From contig CM076191.1 in NCBI GenBank assembly GCA_038277395.1, positions 91,942,822 through 92,006,821 of the forward strand: a stretch of 64,000 nucleotides of DNA, given 5' to 3'. Position 1 is the stretch's first letter; each line of letters opens with the position of its first letter. This document shows, in pieces, positions 1 through 11,617 of the stretch. A program made the translations under genes and the position numbers. The DNA comes from Dryocosmus kuriphilus. Lineage: Eukaryota; Arthropoda; Insecta; Hymenoptera; Cynipidae. Under the pieces are notes generated by a model. It ran no database searches. It saw only the letters and a list, made by a program, of their open reading frames with translations, and had not been told where the DNA came from.

Positions 1-95
1 GTTTGAACCGTCAGTCCGCTATGCTGTAAGATATTCAACTTCGTCGTACTAAATGTACAGCCCTGATAAAAAATAATCTTTTTCCCTGCATTATG

Positions 96-1170
96 GAAGA
101 ATTGCTGAATGATATCGGAGATTCGTTCTACTCATCAATTGTGATGAATCGACTGAAATTGACAACAAAAGGTTACTGTGTCTATTTATTATATATTTGA
201 GTTTAAGCAAAGGGAAAACGGTAACTACATTTACCGTTTGATTGAAATGGAATCAGGAACAGTCGAAGCAATGACAGATGCAATTTTAGCTCAGCTAGAT
301 ATAGATAATTTAAGTGTTGACAAATTATTAGGTTTAGGTGTTGATTGCGCAAACGTAAATGTTGGTAACAATCATTCGTTATCAATGCTTTTACACGCAG
401 TGAATTCACGTATAATTGTTGCAAAATATATTTCACATTCATTGCTTTCGGCAGCTGAAAAAGCATGTGATTGTCTACCGCGACATCTTGATTTTGTGAC
501 AAAAGAATCGCATTATTGTTTTAGCCATAACACAAAGCGGCAACTCGAATACAAAGACCAGTAATTGAATTGAATAAACACTTCTAATCTGATAAAGCTG
601 ATCCAATACAGTTGTTCAGTGCACTGAATGACCTTTTTTATTCCATTTTACAAAAAATAGTAGAGCCCGCTCAATTACAGAAAGTAAGCCGTTCTAAAAT
701 GCGCAGTTTTGAATTCTCTAAATATTTAATGTCACATGATTGCATAAATTGTGGGTATAATTTCACCAAGATTAGTGGATCAGTAGGAAATCAAATTGTA
801 AACAACATAAAAATAAGTTGTAGAGAATTTTTTATTGATCTTGCTCGAGAATTACAACAGACACTTCCTGATAATATTCATATTCTAGAAAAAATATCAT
901 TTTTTTTCACAAGAAAATGCATCAAAGTAAATCAAGCTAGACATTTCCGTAGTAGCACAACATTTCGAACATGTTTGTGGCGATGTCGATGAAACTATTA
1001 GGCAATGGAATTTATTACACAGAATTGAAGTAAGTCCTCAGAAAAATGTCATCGACTATTGGTCAGAAATATCAAAGATAAAAAATGATAATGGAGATGG
1101 AAACTCTCAAAATGTTTGTAGTTTGGTATTTGCATTATTAAGTTTACCATTATCGAATGCTTTAATGCTT
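96..1170 (+). pseudogene. Degenerate hAT-type transposase (DUF4371/ZMYM-like) gene
   Basis: Three plus-strand stretches in different frames together resemble the catalytic and C-terminal part of the hAT-like transposase proteins common in insects. Positions about 96-177 read a 'LNDIGDSFYSSIV' start, 178-561 holds 'LLGLGVDCANVNVGNNHS', an H-S pair and 'CFSHNTKRQLEYKD', and 612-980 holds 'LPDNIHILEKI'. A further frame at about 980-1165 ends in 'VFALLSLPLSNA', the position of the hAT dimerisation region. Frameshifts near 160 and 980 and stops at 562 and about 1170 break it. The family fit rests on motif memory, not a search. It is a dead copy, and its terminal inverted repeats were not found. 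Confidence 0.6.
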
Positions 1171-1861
1171 TAATCGAATGTTTTAATGCTTGAAATTTGG
1201 GACATTATCCGAATCTACGGTTAATCGGCGTCCTCCAGGAAAAGACTCAACTGATTCTATATCACAGCGGCTGCACCCGTCTTTCAAAATATCTGTACTA
1301 ACATTCACCTACAATATTTTTGTAGTACGCAAGGAAAATCGCAGTAAAACCTCTGTATTGTAGCAGAATTAAGTTTGTTCTGGCACTGGAGCCTGGATCA
1401 CTGTTAAGTGACTGGAACTTCGTCAAAACCCTACTTCTTTCAAAGCCAGTCTAAGGATTCACCGAGACTGGTACTTCTGTCGTGCCAGCGCTGAAGTTTA
1501 GGGGCGAGCATGGCTGAGCATTTTAACCGCTAGAACAAAGTACCAGTGATTTAACAATTTAATACGATAATAACAGCAATCTACACACACATCCACATAC
1601 ACACCAAATACTTTTACCCAAGGTATGATTATTTACTGCAAGTAGACTATTAACTAGATAAATGTTCTTAATTTATTTAAATAATAATCCCGAACTTAAC
1701 AGATATGAGGAGATGTATCTGACTCTCTAAATACATTATTGATTCTTGCTCATGAATACCAACGAATAATAACGCTCAATCTGCCTAATTGTCTTTTCTA
1801 GTTTTTGTATATTATGGTTGGCAGTAATTATTAACGCATTTATTACAGTGGCAAGCCTGAA
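1171..1861. other. Non-coding stretch, no gene recognised
   Basis: Begins with a short imperfect direct repeat built on TCGAATGCTTTAATGC (about 1154-1190). A mixed-composition block at about 1375-1545 is richer in GC than its surroundings. I see no ORF, RNA gene or transposon end I can defend here. Confidence 0.4.
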
Positions 1862-2960
1862 TCAGCCACTTCGAGCCATGATCAAGAAGTACGTATTGAG
1901 TACAGAGATCGGAATCTGCATTACCCCAGGCGAGTTCGATCCCTCCATGTATTGCAGCATTGGCCAATCAAAGGTTGGGCCCCAGTGAATTTGGGTAGGA
2001 TTATATGTATATCCGAGGGTATACTCGTTCCCAACTACTTCGACCCGCTCCCTTACATACAATATGGTGGAAAAATTCAAAGATTAGGCACCAAAAAAGA
2101 AAGATAAAAAATAGAAGGATTGACACTATTGTGGTAAGCAGATGGAACACTATTCTGGCATCAGAAGAACATAAGAGCGCTGCAAGACGCTCTCCAGTTA
2201 TCTGAAGAGGCTTGATTCGAAAGCGTGGATGATAAAAAGAAGAAAACCGGCCAGTGAAAAGATGCCAAGAAGAAGAAGAAAAAGAAGAGGATCTCCAAGA
2301 AGGAGGAGACGGTGGACGCGAACCTGAAGCGAGCGAGGAAAGTTAGGTCTGGACCTAAGGTTAGTCCTATGCCGACATCTTGAAAGATATGAAGAAGGTA
2401 ACCCCCCAAAGGCAAGCACTGAGATTCTGTCCATCAAGAAAACAAGAAAGGACGAGATTCTAATAGTTCTGAAAAGAGGACCGGACAAAGCTGCTTTCAG
2501 TCTAACACTAACGATCGGGAGCAAGGCGAAAGTCAAATCGCTGATCGCCAAAGAAGTCCTGGAAATAAGGGACCTAGACGAGCTTAAAACGGAGGAGGAA
2601 ATCAGTTGCAGTTGTAAGGGAAAAACTAGGGAAAGGAGACCGCAAGGTATCTTGTAAGCGCTTTACAATGTACGACAAAGACAAGGTAGCGCTGATACAA
2701 TTTCCACAAGCCGATGCGATAGCCTAACTGCAGGCAGGAAAATCATAATCGACTAGATCAACTGTTGAATCCGCAAAAGAGTCGAAGTACCTGGGTGCCT
2801 CAACTATCTTGGGCTCGGCCACACAGTCAGGAATTACAGCTGTCCCAACAGGAAAGTCGGCTGCTGGAAGTGCAGCCATTCCGACCACAAGCACAAAGAC
2901 TGTAAAAGGAACCTAGTTGCAAGACATGTGCTGATAAGAGCCATCAGAAAACGAAGCATG
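1862..2960 (+). pseudogene. R1-like non-LTR retrotransposon remnant: 5' UTR and ORF1 (gag)
   Basis: The first 190 bases match, in opposite orientation, the 5' leader of the R1-like copy at about 26430-26630: both translate on the non-coding strand to 'VVGNEYTLG' or 'IVGNRYTLG' style text. Downstream, broken frames give a lysine/arginine-rich ORF1-like protein. Near 2796-2905 one frame has a first zinc knuckle with a lost cysteine (C..Y....GH....C) and a second perfect one, CWKCSHSDHKHKDC (C-x2-C-x4-H-x4-C). Two knuckles at the end of ORF1 are usual for R1/jockey-type gag proteins that bind the element's RNA. Many stops; no endonuclease or RT follows. Confidence 0.6.
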
Positions 2961-4036
2961 CTCCAGATAGCCAAATCTACCCTAGCTTTAAAGAAGAGCT
3001 AAGGAAGAGGTGTAACGGACGTCAAACATAAGAATACATATGTACTTATGTAATATATATGTTATGTAAGGGCAAAGTAAACCTGCATAGGAGAAAAGCA
3101 GCACTAGCTCAAGCAAACGGCCAGAGAGAGAAAGGTTGACGTATTGTTCTTTAGAGAACAATGTAGGAAGCCACACCTCTCTATCTAATACCAAGTTGTA
3201 ACCGGTACGGACGTGTTCACGCGCTTTATAGTCGAATGAATTGAAGTTCGGATAGCTATTAAAGAACTGTACTTGTGAAGTAAGTATTGGAATAGGTTCA
3301 GTTCAGGTTTACCAGAATCATAAAGTCACTGATTTTAATGATAAATAAACTCTGTATTCAAAAGATAAATAAAGTTTAAGCCCAACATCACAATTAAGTT
3401 TTCAACAAGTTACCGAGGATTTTGTTCAAATAAGGAATTGTCACAGATGCGACTTGCACTTCCTAGATAAACGAGTCTTTCGTGTATCTGACTTGTCACT
3501 TTTTATATCATGCAACAATATGCAATAATTTGGAAGATTTACATATTGACCGAATGACCTGGTTCAGTTTGCTAAATTTACTGACTTCATAATAAATGAG
3601 GAAACAAATTTATGAATGAAATTGAGAGAAAAAATGATATATAAATCTTGACACAATAATTAAATAAGGTAACACATTGGATAATACAATTATGAAAATG
3701 CATGATATTCAGCTCAGAATGCAATACTTAAAGAAGGTGACACAGATCTTTTCACTTTACAAAATCGGAGTGTTTACATGTTACAAACGCACCTTGGCAA
3801 ATTATGAGCCCAACAGACATACGCTTATTCTCATTCAAAACATACCTTAAATCAATTTTATAAGTATTGATAGCATGAAAAACGTGAAATAAATTGATCG
3901 CGTACATGTTTTCAAATTGGTTGAGTACTTAGATACATTTTCAGGATACAAAATAAGCATATTCTTGCTCAAGCTAGAAGTGATTCGCTATCACTCATTA
4001 CTTTATATTTTCACCTGGAACTAAAAGTTGACACAC
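2961..4036. other. Unassigned DNA between the R1 remnant and the BEL/Pao remnant
   Basis: AT-rich, no ORF of note. It could contain the rest of the R1-like remnant and, on the minus strand, the 3' UTR and 3' LTR of the old BEL/Pao element that ends nearby. I could not locate a TG...CA LTR pair, so no boundary is claimed. Confidence 0.35.
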
Positions 4037-4370
4037 TTGTGTTATACGACGTTTTAATATAGATGTCTTGGTTCGAATAGGGACAACATGAACTTTACCG
4101 TCTTTTCCTGGATAAGAAGAAACAATTCTAGATAAAGTCCATTTATTCGGTAGTAAATGTTCTTTCTTTATTATCAAAAGATTGTTACTCTTTAAATTAG
4201 GTTGAGTTCACGTTCATTGAGCCTTTTGTTGAACGATGTTCAGGTAGTTTAATGACAACAAGTGTCAAAATTGTTCGAGACGTTGTTGTATAAGTTTCCA
4301 ACGATTGCATAGATTTTCATTCAAATTTAACAAGGAAATTTCTGAAATAGGCTTCGATTCGACACAAATG
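4037..4370 (-). pseudogene. BEL/Pao element A: integrase C-terminal fragment
   Basis: Minus-strand frames read a decayed tail of a BEL/Pao polyprotein: a 'LNIVQQ' like helix region, then 'LLIIKKEHLLPNKW' and 'YPGKDGKVHVVPIRTKT', matching the family's ending (compare 'LVLMKDKILPPLRW' and 'LHPGSDGISRTATVRF' in the younger copy at 43508-43680). The proximal part, about 4317-4370, reads 'HLCRIEAYFRNFL' and continues the integrase frame that breaks off at 23153, on the far side of the 18.8-kb insertion. Frameshifts are present; it is a remnant. Confidence 0.75.
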
Positions 4371-4486
4371 TGTAGGGAACGTTGAGAGACCACGTGGACA
4401 ATTTTTCACTGCATTTTGAACCGCCCCCCGACTCATGAAGCCCGCCGTAGCATTTTTCCCAACGCCCCTCCCCCTATAAAGACACG

Positions 4487-4497
4487 TAGTCATCATT
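4487..4497. repeat. Left copy of an 11-bp direct repeat flanking the tRNA-like array
   Basis: TAGTCATCATT lies exactly where unit homology begins; the same 11 bases occur at 22560-22570 where unit homology ends. It may be a target duplication or microhomology at the array borders. Confidence 0.6.
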
Positions 4498-4661
4498 GCA
4501 TTCTTATAAGAAGGAAATTGGAAACTGACCTTTGCTTCAGACAATTTATAGAGTATTCAGAGGAGTTGAAAAGCAGGAAATCTACTTTATCTAAACTCAA
4601 TGATAACTCTTTTTAGGATTTTTAAATAAAATCCGAAAATATACAAATTTTCTAAAAAAAT

Positions 4662-4734
4662 CACTGTGGACCGGATTTGAACCGGCAACCTTCTCAATTC
4701 CAGTGAGACGCGCTACCAATTGAGCCACCACAGC
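4662..4734 (-). tRNA. tRNA-like gene, GGA anticodon, array copy 1
   Basis: Reference copy, 73 nt. Acceptor GCTGTGG/CCACAGT (7 pairs, first G-U); D arm GCTC/GCGC with one mismatch (T12-C23) and loop AATTGGTA; anticodon arm TCTCA/TGAGA with loop CTGGAAT, so U33 and anticodon GGA; variable loop AGGTT (5 nt); T arm GCCGG/CCGGT with loop TTCAAAT; discriminator G. A box TGGCTCAATTGG and B box GGTTCAAATCC each differ by one base from the usual consensus. A T7 terminator follows after two bases. The body from the D arm to the T loop is close to tRNA-Trp as I know it, but the anticodon is a serine one on a short-variable-loop tRNA. Could be a tRNA pseudogene amplified as satellite DNA. Confidence 0.8.
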
Positions 4735-5044
4735 CCACCAGTGAAAATTTTAGAACTTGTATTTACCTGATCTATGATGGAAAGATTCAGCGAAGAGTGT
4801 ATTACGTCAGTACACTTTATGTATACAACATTTTTTTTTTTTTTATTTTTGATAGTAAATGTCTGAATAGAATTGATATTTGCATTCTTATAAGAAGGAA
4901 ATTGGAAACTGACCTTTGCTTCACACAATTTATAGAGTATTCAGAGGAGTTGAAAAGCAGGAAATCTACTTTATCTAAACTCAATGATAACTCTTTTTAG
5001 GATTTTAAAATAAAATCCGAAAATATACAAATTTTCTAAAAAAT

Positions 5045-5117
5045 CACTGTGGACCGGATTTGAACCGGCAACCTTCTCAATTCCAGTGAGACGCGCTACC
5101 AATTGAGCCACCACAGC
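5045..5117 (-). tRNA. tRNA-like gene, GGA anticodon, array copy 2
   Basis: Identical 73-nt cloverleaf to copy 1; T6 terminator. Confidence 0.8.
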
Positions 5118-5428
5118 CCACCAGTGAAAATTTTAGAACTTGTATTTACCTGATCTATGATGGAAAGATTCAGCGAAGAGTGTATTACGTCAGTACACTT
5201 TATGTATACAACATTATTTTTTTTTTTTTTTTTGATGGTAAATGTCTGAATAGAATTGATATTTGCATTCTTATAAGAAGGAAATTGGAAACTGACCTTT
5301 GCTTCAGACAATTTATAGAGTATTCAGAGGAGTTGAAAAGCAGGAAATCTACTTTATCTAAACTCAATGATAACTCTTTTTAGGATTTTTAAATAAAATC
5401 CGAAAATATACAAATTTTCTAAAAAAAT

Positions 5429-5501
5429 CACTGTGGACCGGATTTGAACCGGCAACCTTCTCAATTCCAGTGAGACGCGCTACCAATTGAGCCACCACAG
5501 C
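5429..5501 (-). tRNA. tRNA-like gene, GGA anticodon, array copy 3
   Basis: Intact; T7 terminator. The leader just upstream carries a CCAGTAAAAATT variant also seen beside copy 19. Confidence 0.8.
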
Positions 5502-5810
5502 CCACCAGTAAAAATTTTAGAACTTGTATTTACCTGATCTATGATGGAAAGATTCAGCGAAGAGTGTATTACGTCAGTACACTTTATGTATAGAACATTA
5601 TTTTTTTTTTATTTTTGATGGTAAATGTCTGAATAGAATTGATATTTGCATTCTTATAAGAAGGAAATTGGAAACTGACCTTTGCTTCAGACAATTTATA
5701 GAGTATTCAGAGGAGTTGAAAAGCAGGAAATCTACTTTATCTAAACTCAATGATAACTCTTTTTAGGATTTTTAAATAAAATCCGAAAATATACAAATTT
5801 TCTAAAAAAT

Positions 5811-5883
5811 CACTGTGGACCGGATTTGAACCGGCAACCTTCTCAATTCCAGTGAGACGCGCTACCAATTGAGCCACCACAGC
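5811..5883 (-). tRNA. tRNA-like gene, GGA anticodon, array copy 4
   Basis: Intact; T6 terminator. Confidence 0.8.
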
Positions 5884-6191
5884 CCACCAGTGAAAATTTT
5901 AGAACTTGTATTTACCTGATCTATGATGGAAAGATTCAGCGAAGAGTGTATTACGTCAGTACACTTTATGTATAGAACATTATTTTTTTTTATTTTTGAT
6001 GGTAAATGTCTGAATAGAATTGATATTTGCATTATAATAAGAAGGAAATTGGAAACTGACCTTTGCTTCAGACAATTTATAGAGTATTCAGAGGAGTTGA
6101 AAAGCAGGAAATCTACTTTATCTAAACTCAATGATAACTCTTTTTAGGATTTTTAAATAAAATCCGAAAATATACAAATTTTCTAAAAAAT

Positions 6192-6264
6192 CACTGTGGA
6201 CCGGATTTGAACCGGCAACCTTCTCAATTCCAGTGAGACGCGCTACCAATTGAGCCACCACAGC
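6192..6264 (-). tRNA. tRNA-like gene, GGA anticodon, array copy 5
   Basis: Intact; T6 terminator. The spacer on its left has the rare CATTATAATAAG variant (about 6030), shared with the spacer left of copy 15. Confidence 0.8.
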
Positions 6265-6575
6265 CCACCAGTGAAAATTTTAGAACTTGTATTTACCTGA
6301 TCTATGATGGAAAGATTCAGCGAAGAGTGTATTACGTCAGTACACTTTATGTATAGAACATTATTTTTTTTTTTTTTTTTGATGGTAAATGTCTGAATAG
6401 AATTGATATTTGCATTCTTATAAGAAGGAAATTGGAAACTGACCTTTGCTTCAGACAATTTATAGAGTATTCAGAGGAGTTGAAAAGCAGGAAATCTACT
6501 TTATCTAAACTCAATGATAACTCTTTTTAGGATTTTTAAAATAAAATCCGAAAATATACAAATTTTCTAAAAAAT

Positions 6576-6648
6576 CACTGTGGACCGGATTTGAACCGGC
6601 AACCTTCTCAATTCCAGTGAGACGCGCTACCAATTGAGCCACCACAGC
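6576..6648 (-). tRNA. tRNA-like gene, GGA anticodon, array copy 6
   Basis: Intact; T6 terminator. Confidence 0.8.
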
Positions 6649-6955
6649 CCACCAGTGAAAATTTTAGAACTTGTATTTACCTGATCTATGATGGAAAGAT
6701 TCAGCGAAGAGTGTATTACGTCAGTACACTTTATGTATAGAACATTATTTTTTTTTATTTTTGATGGTAAATGTCTGAATAGAATTGATATTTGCATTCT
6801 TATAGAAGGAAATTGGAAACTGACCTTTGCTTCAGACAATTTATAGAGTATTCAGAGGAGTTGAAAAGCAGGAAATCTACTTTATCTAAACTCAATGATA
6901 ACTCTTTTTAGGATTTTTAAATAAAATCCGAAAATATACAAATTTTCTAAAAAAT

Positions 6956-7028
6956 CACTGTGGACCGGATTTGAACCGGCAACCTTCTCAATTCCAGTGA
7001 GACGCGCTACCAATTGAGCCACCACAGC
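6956..7028 (-). tRNA. tRNA-like gene, GGA anticodon, array copy 7
   Basis: Intact; T6 terminator. The spacer on its left has a 1-base deletion in the TTATAAGAAGG segment (about 6800). Confidence 0.8.
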
Positions 7029-7338
7029 CCACCAGTGAAAATTTTAGAACTTGTATTTACCTGATCTATGATGGAAAGATTCAGCGAAGAGTGTATTACG
7101 TCAGTACACTTTATGTATAGAACATTATTTTTTTTTTTTTTTTTGATGGTAAATGTCTGAATAGAATTGATATTTGCATTCTTATAAGAAGGAAATTGGA
7201 AACTGACCTTTGCTTCAGACAATTTATAGAGTATTCAGAGGAGTTGAAAAGCAGGAAATCTACTTTATCTAAACTCAATGATAACTCTTTTTAGGATTTT
7301 TAAATAAAATCCGAAAATATACAAATTTTCTAAAAAAT

Positions 7339-7411
7339 CACTGTGGACCGGATTTGAACCGGCAACCTTCTCAATTCCAGTGAGACGCGCTACCAATTGA
7401 GCCACCACAGC
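7339..7411 (-). tRNA. tRNA-like gene, GGA anticodon, array copy 8
   Basis: Intact; T6 terminator. Confidence 0.8.
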
Positions 7412-7725
7412 CCACCAGTGAAAATTTTAGAACTTGTATTTACCTGATCTATGATGGAAAGATTCAGCGAAGAGTGTATTACGTCAGTACACTTTATGTA
7501 TAGAACATTATTTTTTTTTTTTTTTATTTTTGATGGTAAATGTCTGAATAGAATTGATATTTGCATTCTTATAAGAAGAAATTGGAAACTGACCTTTGCT
7601 TCAGACAATTTATAGAGTATTCAGAGGAGTTGAAAAGCAGGAAATCTACTTTATCTAAACTCAATGATAACTCTTTTTAGGATTTTTAAATAAAATCCGA
7701 AAATATACAAATTTTCTAAAAAAAT

Positions 7726-7798
7726 CACTGTGGACCGGATTTGAACCGGCAACCTTCTCAATTCCAGTGAGACGCGCTACCAATTGAGCCACCACAGC
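7726..7798 (-). tRNA. tRNA-like gene, GGA anticodon, array copy 9
   Basis: Intact; T7 terminator. The preceding unit is the longest regular one (387 bp) because of a long T tract near 7510. Confidence 0.8.
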
Positions 7799-8106
7799 CC
7801 ACCAGTGAAAATTTTAGAACTTGTATTTACCTGATCTATGATGGAAAGATTCAGCGAAGAGTGTATTACGTCAGTACACTTTATGTATAGAACATTATTT
7901 TTTTTTATTTTTGATGGTAAATGTCTGAATAGAATTGATATTTGCATTCTTATAAGAAGGAAATTGGAAACTGACCTTTGCTTCAGACAATTTATAGAGT
8001 ATTCAGAGGAGTTGAAAAGCAGGAAATCTACTTTATCTAAACTCAATGATAACTCTTTTTAGGATTTTTAAATAAAATCCGAAAATATACAAATTTTCTA
8101 AAAAAT

Positions 8107-8179
8107 CACTGTGGACCGGATTTGAACCGGCAACCTTCTCAATTCCAGTGAGACGCGCTACCAATTGAGCCACCACAGC
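8107..8179 (-). tRNA. tRNA-like gene, GGA anticodon, array copy 10
   Basis: Intact; T6 terminator. Confidence 0.8.
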
Positions 8180-8491
8180 CCACCAGTGAAAATTTTAGAA
8201 CTTGTATTTACCTGATCTATGATGGAAAGATTCAGCGAAGAGTGTATTACGTCAGTACACTTTATGTATAGAACATTATTTTTTTTTATTTTTTTTGATG
8301 GTAAATGTCTGAATAGAATTGATATTTGCATTCTTATAAGAAGGAAATTGGAAACTGACCTTTGCTTCAGACAATTTATAGAGTATTCAGAGGAGTTGAA
8401 AAGCAGGAAATCTACTTTATCTAAACTCAATGATAACTCTTTTTAGGATTTTTAAATAAAATCCGAAAATATACAAATTTTCAAAAAAAAT

Positions 8492-8564
8492 CACTGTGGA
8501 CCGGATTTGAACCGGCAACCTTCTCAATTCCAGTGAGACGCGCTACCAATTGAGCCACCACAGC
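8492..8564 (-). tRNA. tRNA-like gene, GGA anticodon, array copy 11
   Basis: Intact; T8 terminator, the T-to-A change in TTTTCTAAA giving two extra bases. Confidence 0.8.
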
Positions 8565-8871
8565 CCACCAGTGAAAATTTAGAACTTGTATTTACCTGAT
8601 CTATGATGGAAAGATTCAGCGAAAGAGTGTATTACGTCAGTACACTTTATGTATAGAACATTATTTTTTTTTATTTTTGATGGTAAATGTCTGAATAGAA
8701 TTGATATTTGCATTATATAAGAAGGAAATTGGAAACTGACCTTTGCTTCAGACAATTTATAGAGTATTCAGAGGAGTTGAAAAGCAGGAAATCTACTTTA
8801 TCTAAACTCAATGATAACTCTTTTTAGGATTTTTAAATAAAATCCGAAAATATACAAATTTTCTAAAAAAT

Positions 8872-8944
8872 CACTGTGGACCGGATTTGAACCGGCAACC
8901 TTCTCAATTCCAGTGAGACGCGCTACCAATTGAGCCACCACAGC
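8872..8944 (-). tRNA. tRNA-like gene, GGA anticodon, array copy 12
   Basis: Intact; T6 terminator. Confidence 0.8.
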
Positions 8945-9252
8945 CCACCAGTGAAAATTTTAGAACTTGTATTTACCTGATCTATGATGGAAAGATTCAG
9001 CGAAGAGTGTATTACGTCAGTACACTTTATGTATAGAACATTATTTTTTTTTATTTTTGATGGTAAATGTCTGAATAGAATTGATATTTGCATTCTTATA
9101 AGAAGGAAATTGGAAACTGACCTTTGCTTCAGACAATTTATAGAGTATTCAGAGGAGTTGAAAAGCAGGAAATCTACTTTATCTAAACTCAATGATAACT
9201 CTTTTTAGGATTTTTAAATAAAATCCGAAAATATACAAATTTTCTAAAAAAT

Positions 9253-9325
9253 CACTGTGGACCGGATTTGAACCGGCAACCTTCTCAATTCCAGTGAGAC
9301 GCGCTACCAATTGAGCCACCACAGC
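9253..9325 (-). tRNA. tRNA-like gene, GGA anticodon, array copy 13
   Basis: Intact; T6 terminator. Confidence 0.8.
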
Positions 9326-9634
9326 CCACCAGTGAAAATTTTAGAACTTGTATTTACCTGATCTATGATGGAAAGATTCAGCGAAGAGTGTATTACGTCA
9401 GTACACTTTATGTATAGAACATTATTTTTTTTTTATTTTTGATGGTAAATGTCTGAATAGAATTGATATTTGCATTCTTATAAGAAGGAAATTGGAAACT
9501 GACCTTTGCTTCAGACAATTTATAGAGTATTCAGAGGAGTTGAAAAGCAGGAAATCTACTTTATCTAAACTCAATGATAACTCTTTTTAGGATTTTTAAA
9601 TAAAATCCGAAAATATACAAATTTTCTAAAAAAT

Positions 9635-9707
9635 CACTGTGGACCGGATTTGAACCGGCAACCTTCTCAATTCCAGTGAGACGCGCTACCAATTGAGCCA
9701 CCACAGC
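9635..9707 (-). tRNA. tRNA-like gene, GGA anticodon, array copy 14
   Basis: Intact; T6 terminator. Confidence 0.8.
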
Positions 9708-10016
9708 CCACCAGTGAAAATTTTAGAACTTGTATTTACCTGATCTATGATGGAAAGATTCAGCGAAGAGTGTATTACGTCAGTACACTTTATGTATAGA
9801 ACATTATTTTTTTTTATTTTTGATGGTAAATGTCTGAATAGAATTGATATTTGCATTATAATAAGAAGGAAATTGGAAACTGACCTTTGCTTCAGACAAT
9901 TTATAGAGTATTCAGAGGAGTTGAAAAGCAGGAAATCTACTTTATCTAAACTCAATGATAACTCTTTTTAGGATTTTTAAATAAAATCCGAAAATATACA
10001 AATTTTCTAAAAAAAT

Positions 10017-10089
10017 CACTGTGGACCGGATTTGAACCGGCAACCTTCTCAATTCCAGTGAGACGCGCTACCAATTGAGCCACCACAGC
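10017..10089 (-). tRNA. tRNA-like gene, GGA anticodon, array copy 15
   Basis: Intact; T7 terminator; CATTATAATAAG variant in the spacer on its left (about 9855). Confidence 0.8.
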
Positions 10090-10397
10090 CCACCAGTGAA
10101 AATTTTAGAACTTGTATTTACCTGATCTATGATGGAAAGATTCAGCGAAGAGTGTATTACGTCAGTACACTTTATGTATAGAACATTATTTTTTTTTATT
10201 TTTGATGGTAAATGTCTGAATAGAATTGATATTTGCATTCTTATAAGAAGGAAATTGGAAACTGACCTTTGCTTCAGACAATTTATAGAGTATTCAGAGG
10301 AGTTGAAAAGCAGGAAATCTACTTTATCTAAACTCAATGATAACTCTTTTTAGGATTTTTAAATAAAATCCGAAAATATACAAATTTTCTAAAAAAT

Positions 10398-10470
10398 CAC
10401 TGTGGACCGGATTTGAACCGGCAACCTTCTCAATTCCAGTGAGACGCGCTACCAATTGAGCCACCACAGC
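10398..10470 (-). tRNA. tRNA-like gene, GGA anticodon, array copy 16
   Basis: Intact; T6 terminator. Confidence 0.8.
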
Positions 10471-10778
10471 CCACCAGTGAAAATTTTAGAACTTGTATTT
10501 ACCTGATCTATGATGGAAAGATTCAGCGAAGAGTGTATTACGTCAGTACACTTTATGTATAGAACATTATTTTTTTTTATTTTTGATGGTAAATGTCTGA
10601 ATAGAATTGATATTTGCATTCTTATAAGAAGGAAATTGGAAACTGACCTTTGCTTCAGACAATTTATAGAGTATTCAGAGGAGTTGAAAAGCAGGAAATC
10701 TACTTTATCTAAACTCAATGATAACTCTTTTTAGGATTTTTAAATAAAATCCGAAAATATACAAATTTTCTAAAAAAT

Positions 10779-10851
10779 CACTGTGGACCGGATTTGAACC
10801 GGCAACCTTCTCAATTCCAGTGAGACGCGCTACCAATTGAGCCACCACAGC
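10779..10851 (-). tRNA. tRNA-like gene, GGA anticodon, array copy 17
   Basis: Intact; T6 terminator. Confidence 0.8.
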
Positions 10852-11163
10852 CCACCAGTGAAAATTTTAGAACTTGTATTTACCTGATCTATGATGGAAA
10901 GATTCAGCGAAGAGTGTATTACGTCAGTACACTTTATGTATAGAACATTATTTTTTTTTTATTTTTGATGGTAAATGTCTGAATAGAATTGATATTTGCA
11001 TTCTTATAAGAAGGAAATTGGAAACTGACCTTTGCTTCAGACAATTTATAGAGTATTCAGAGGAGTTGAAAAGCAGGAAAATCTACTTTATCTAAACTCA
11101 ATGATAAATCTTTTTAGGATTTTTAAATAAAATCCGAAAATATACAAATTTTCTAAAAAAAAT

Positions 11164-11236
11164 CACTGTGGACCGGATTTGAACCGGCAACCTTCTCAAT
11201 TCCAGTGAGACGCGCTACCAATTGAGCCACCACAGC
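11164..11236 (-). tRNA. tRNA-like gene, GGA anticodon, array copy 18
   Basis: Intact; T8 terminator; GATAAATCTT marker variant in the downstream spacer (about 11103). Confidence 0.8.
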
Positions 11237-11544
11237 CCACCAGTGAAAATTTTAGAACTTGTATTTACCTGATCTATGATGGAAAGATTCAGCGAAGAGT
11301 GTATTACGTCAGTACACTTTATGTATAGAACATTATTTTTTTTTATTTTTGATGGTAAATGTCTGAATAGAATTGATATTTGCATTCTTATAAGAAGGAA
11401 ATTGGAAACTGACCTTTGCTTCAGACAATTTATAGAGTATTCAGAGGAGTTGAAAAGCAGGAAATCTACTTTATCTAAACTCAATGATAACTCTTTTTAG
11501 GATTTTTAAATAAAATCCGAAAATATACAAATTTTCTAAAAAAT

Positions 11545-11617
11545 CACTGTGGACCGGATTTGAACCGGCAACCTTCTCAATTCCAGTGAGACGCGCTACC
11601 AATTGAGCCACCACAGC
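11545..11617 (-). tRNA. tRNA-like gene, GGA anticodon, array copy 19
   Basis: Intact; T6 terminator; CCAGTAAAAATT leader variant as in copy 3. Confidence 0.8.

Noticed and set aside
1375..1545. Small structured RNA in the GC-richer block
   Set aside because: No conserved box, promoter or convincing fold that I could establish by eye.
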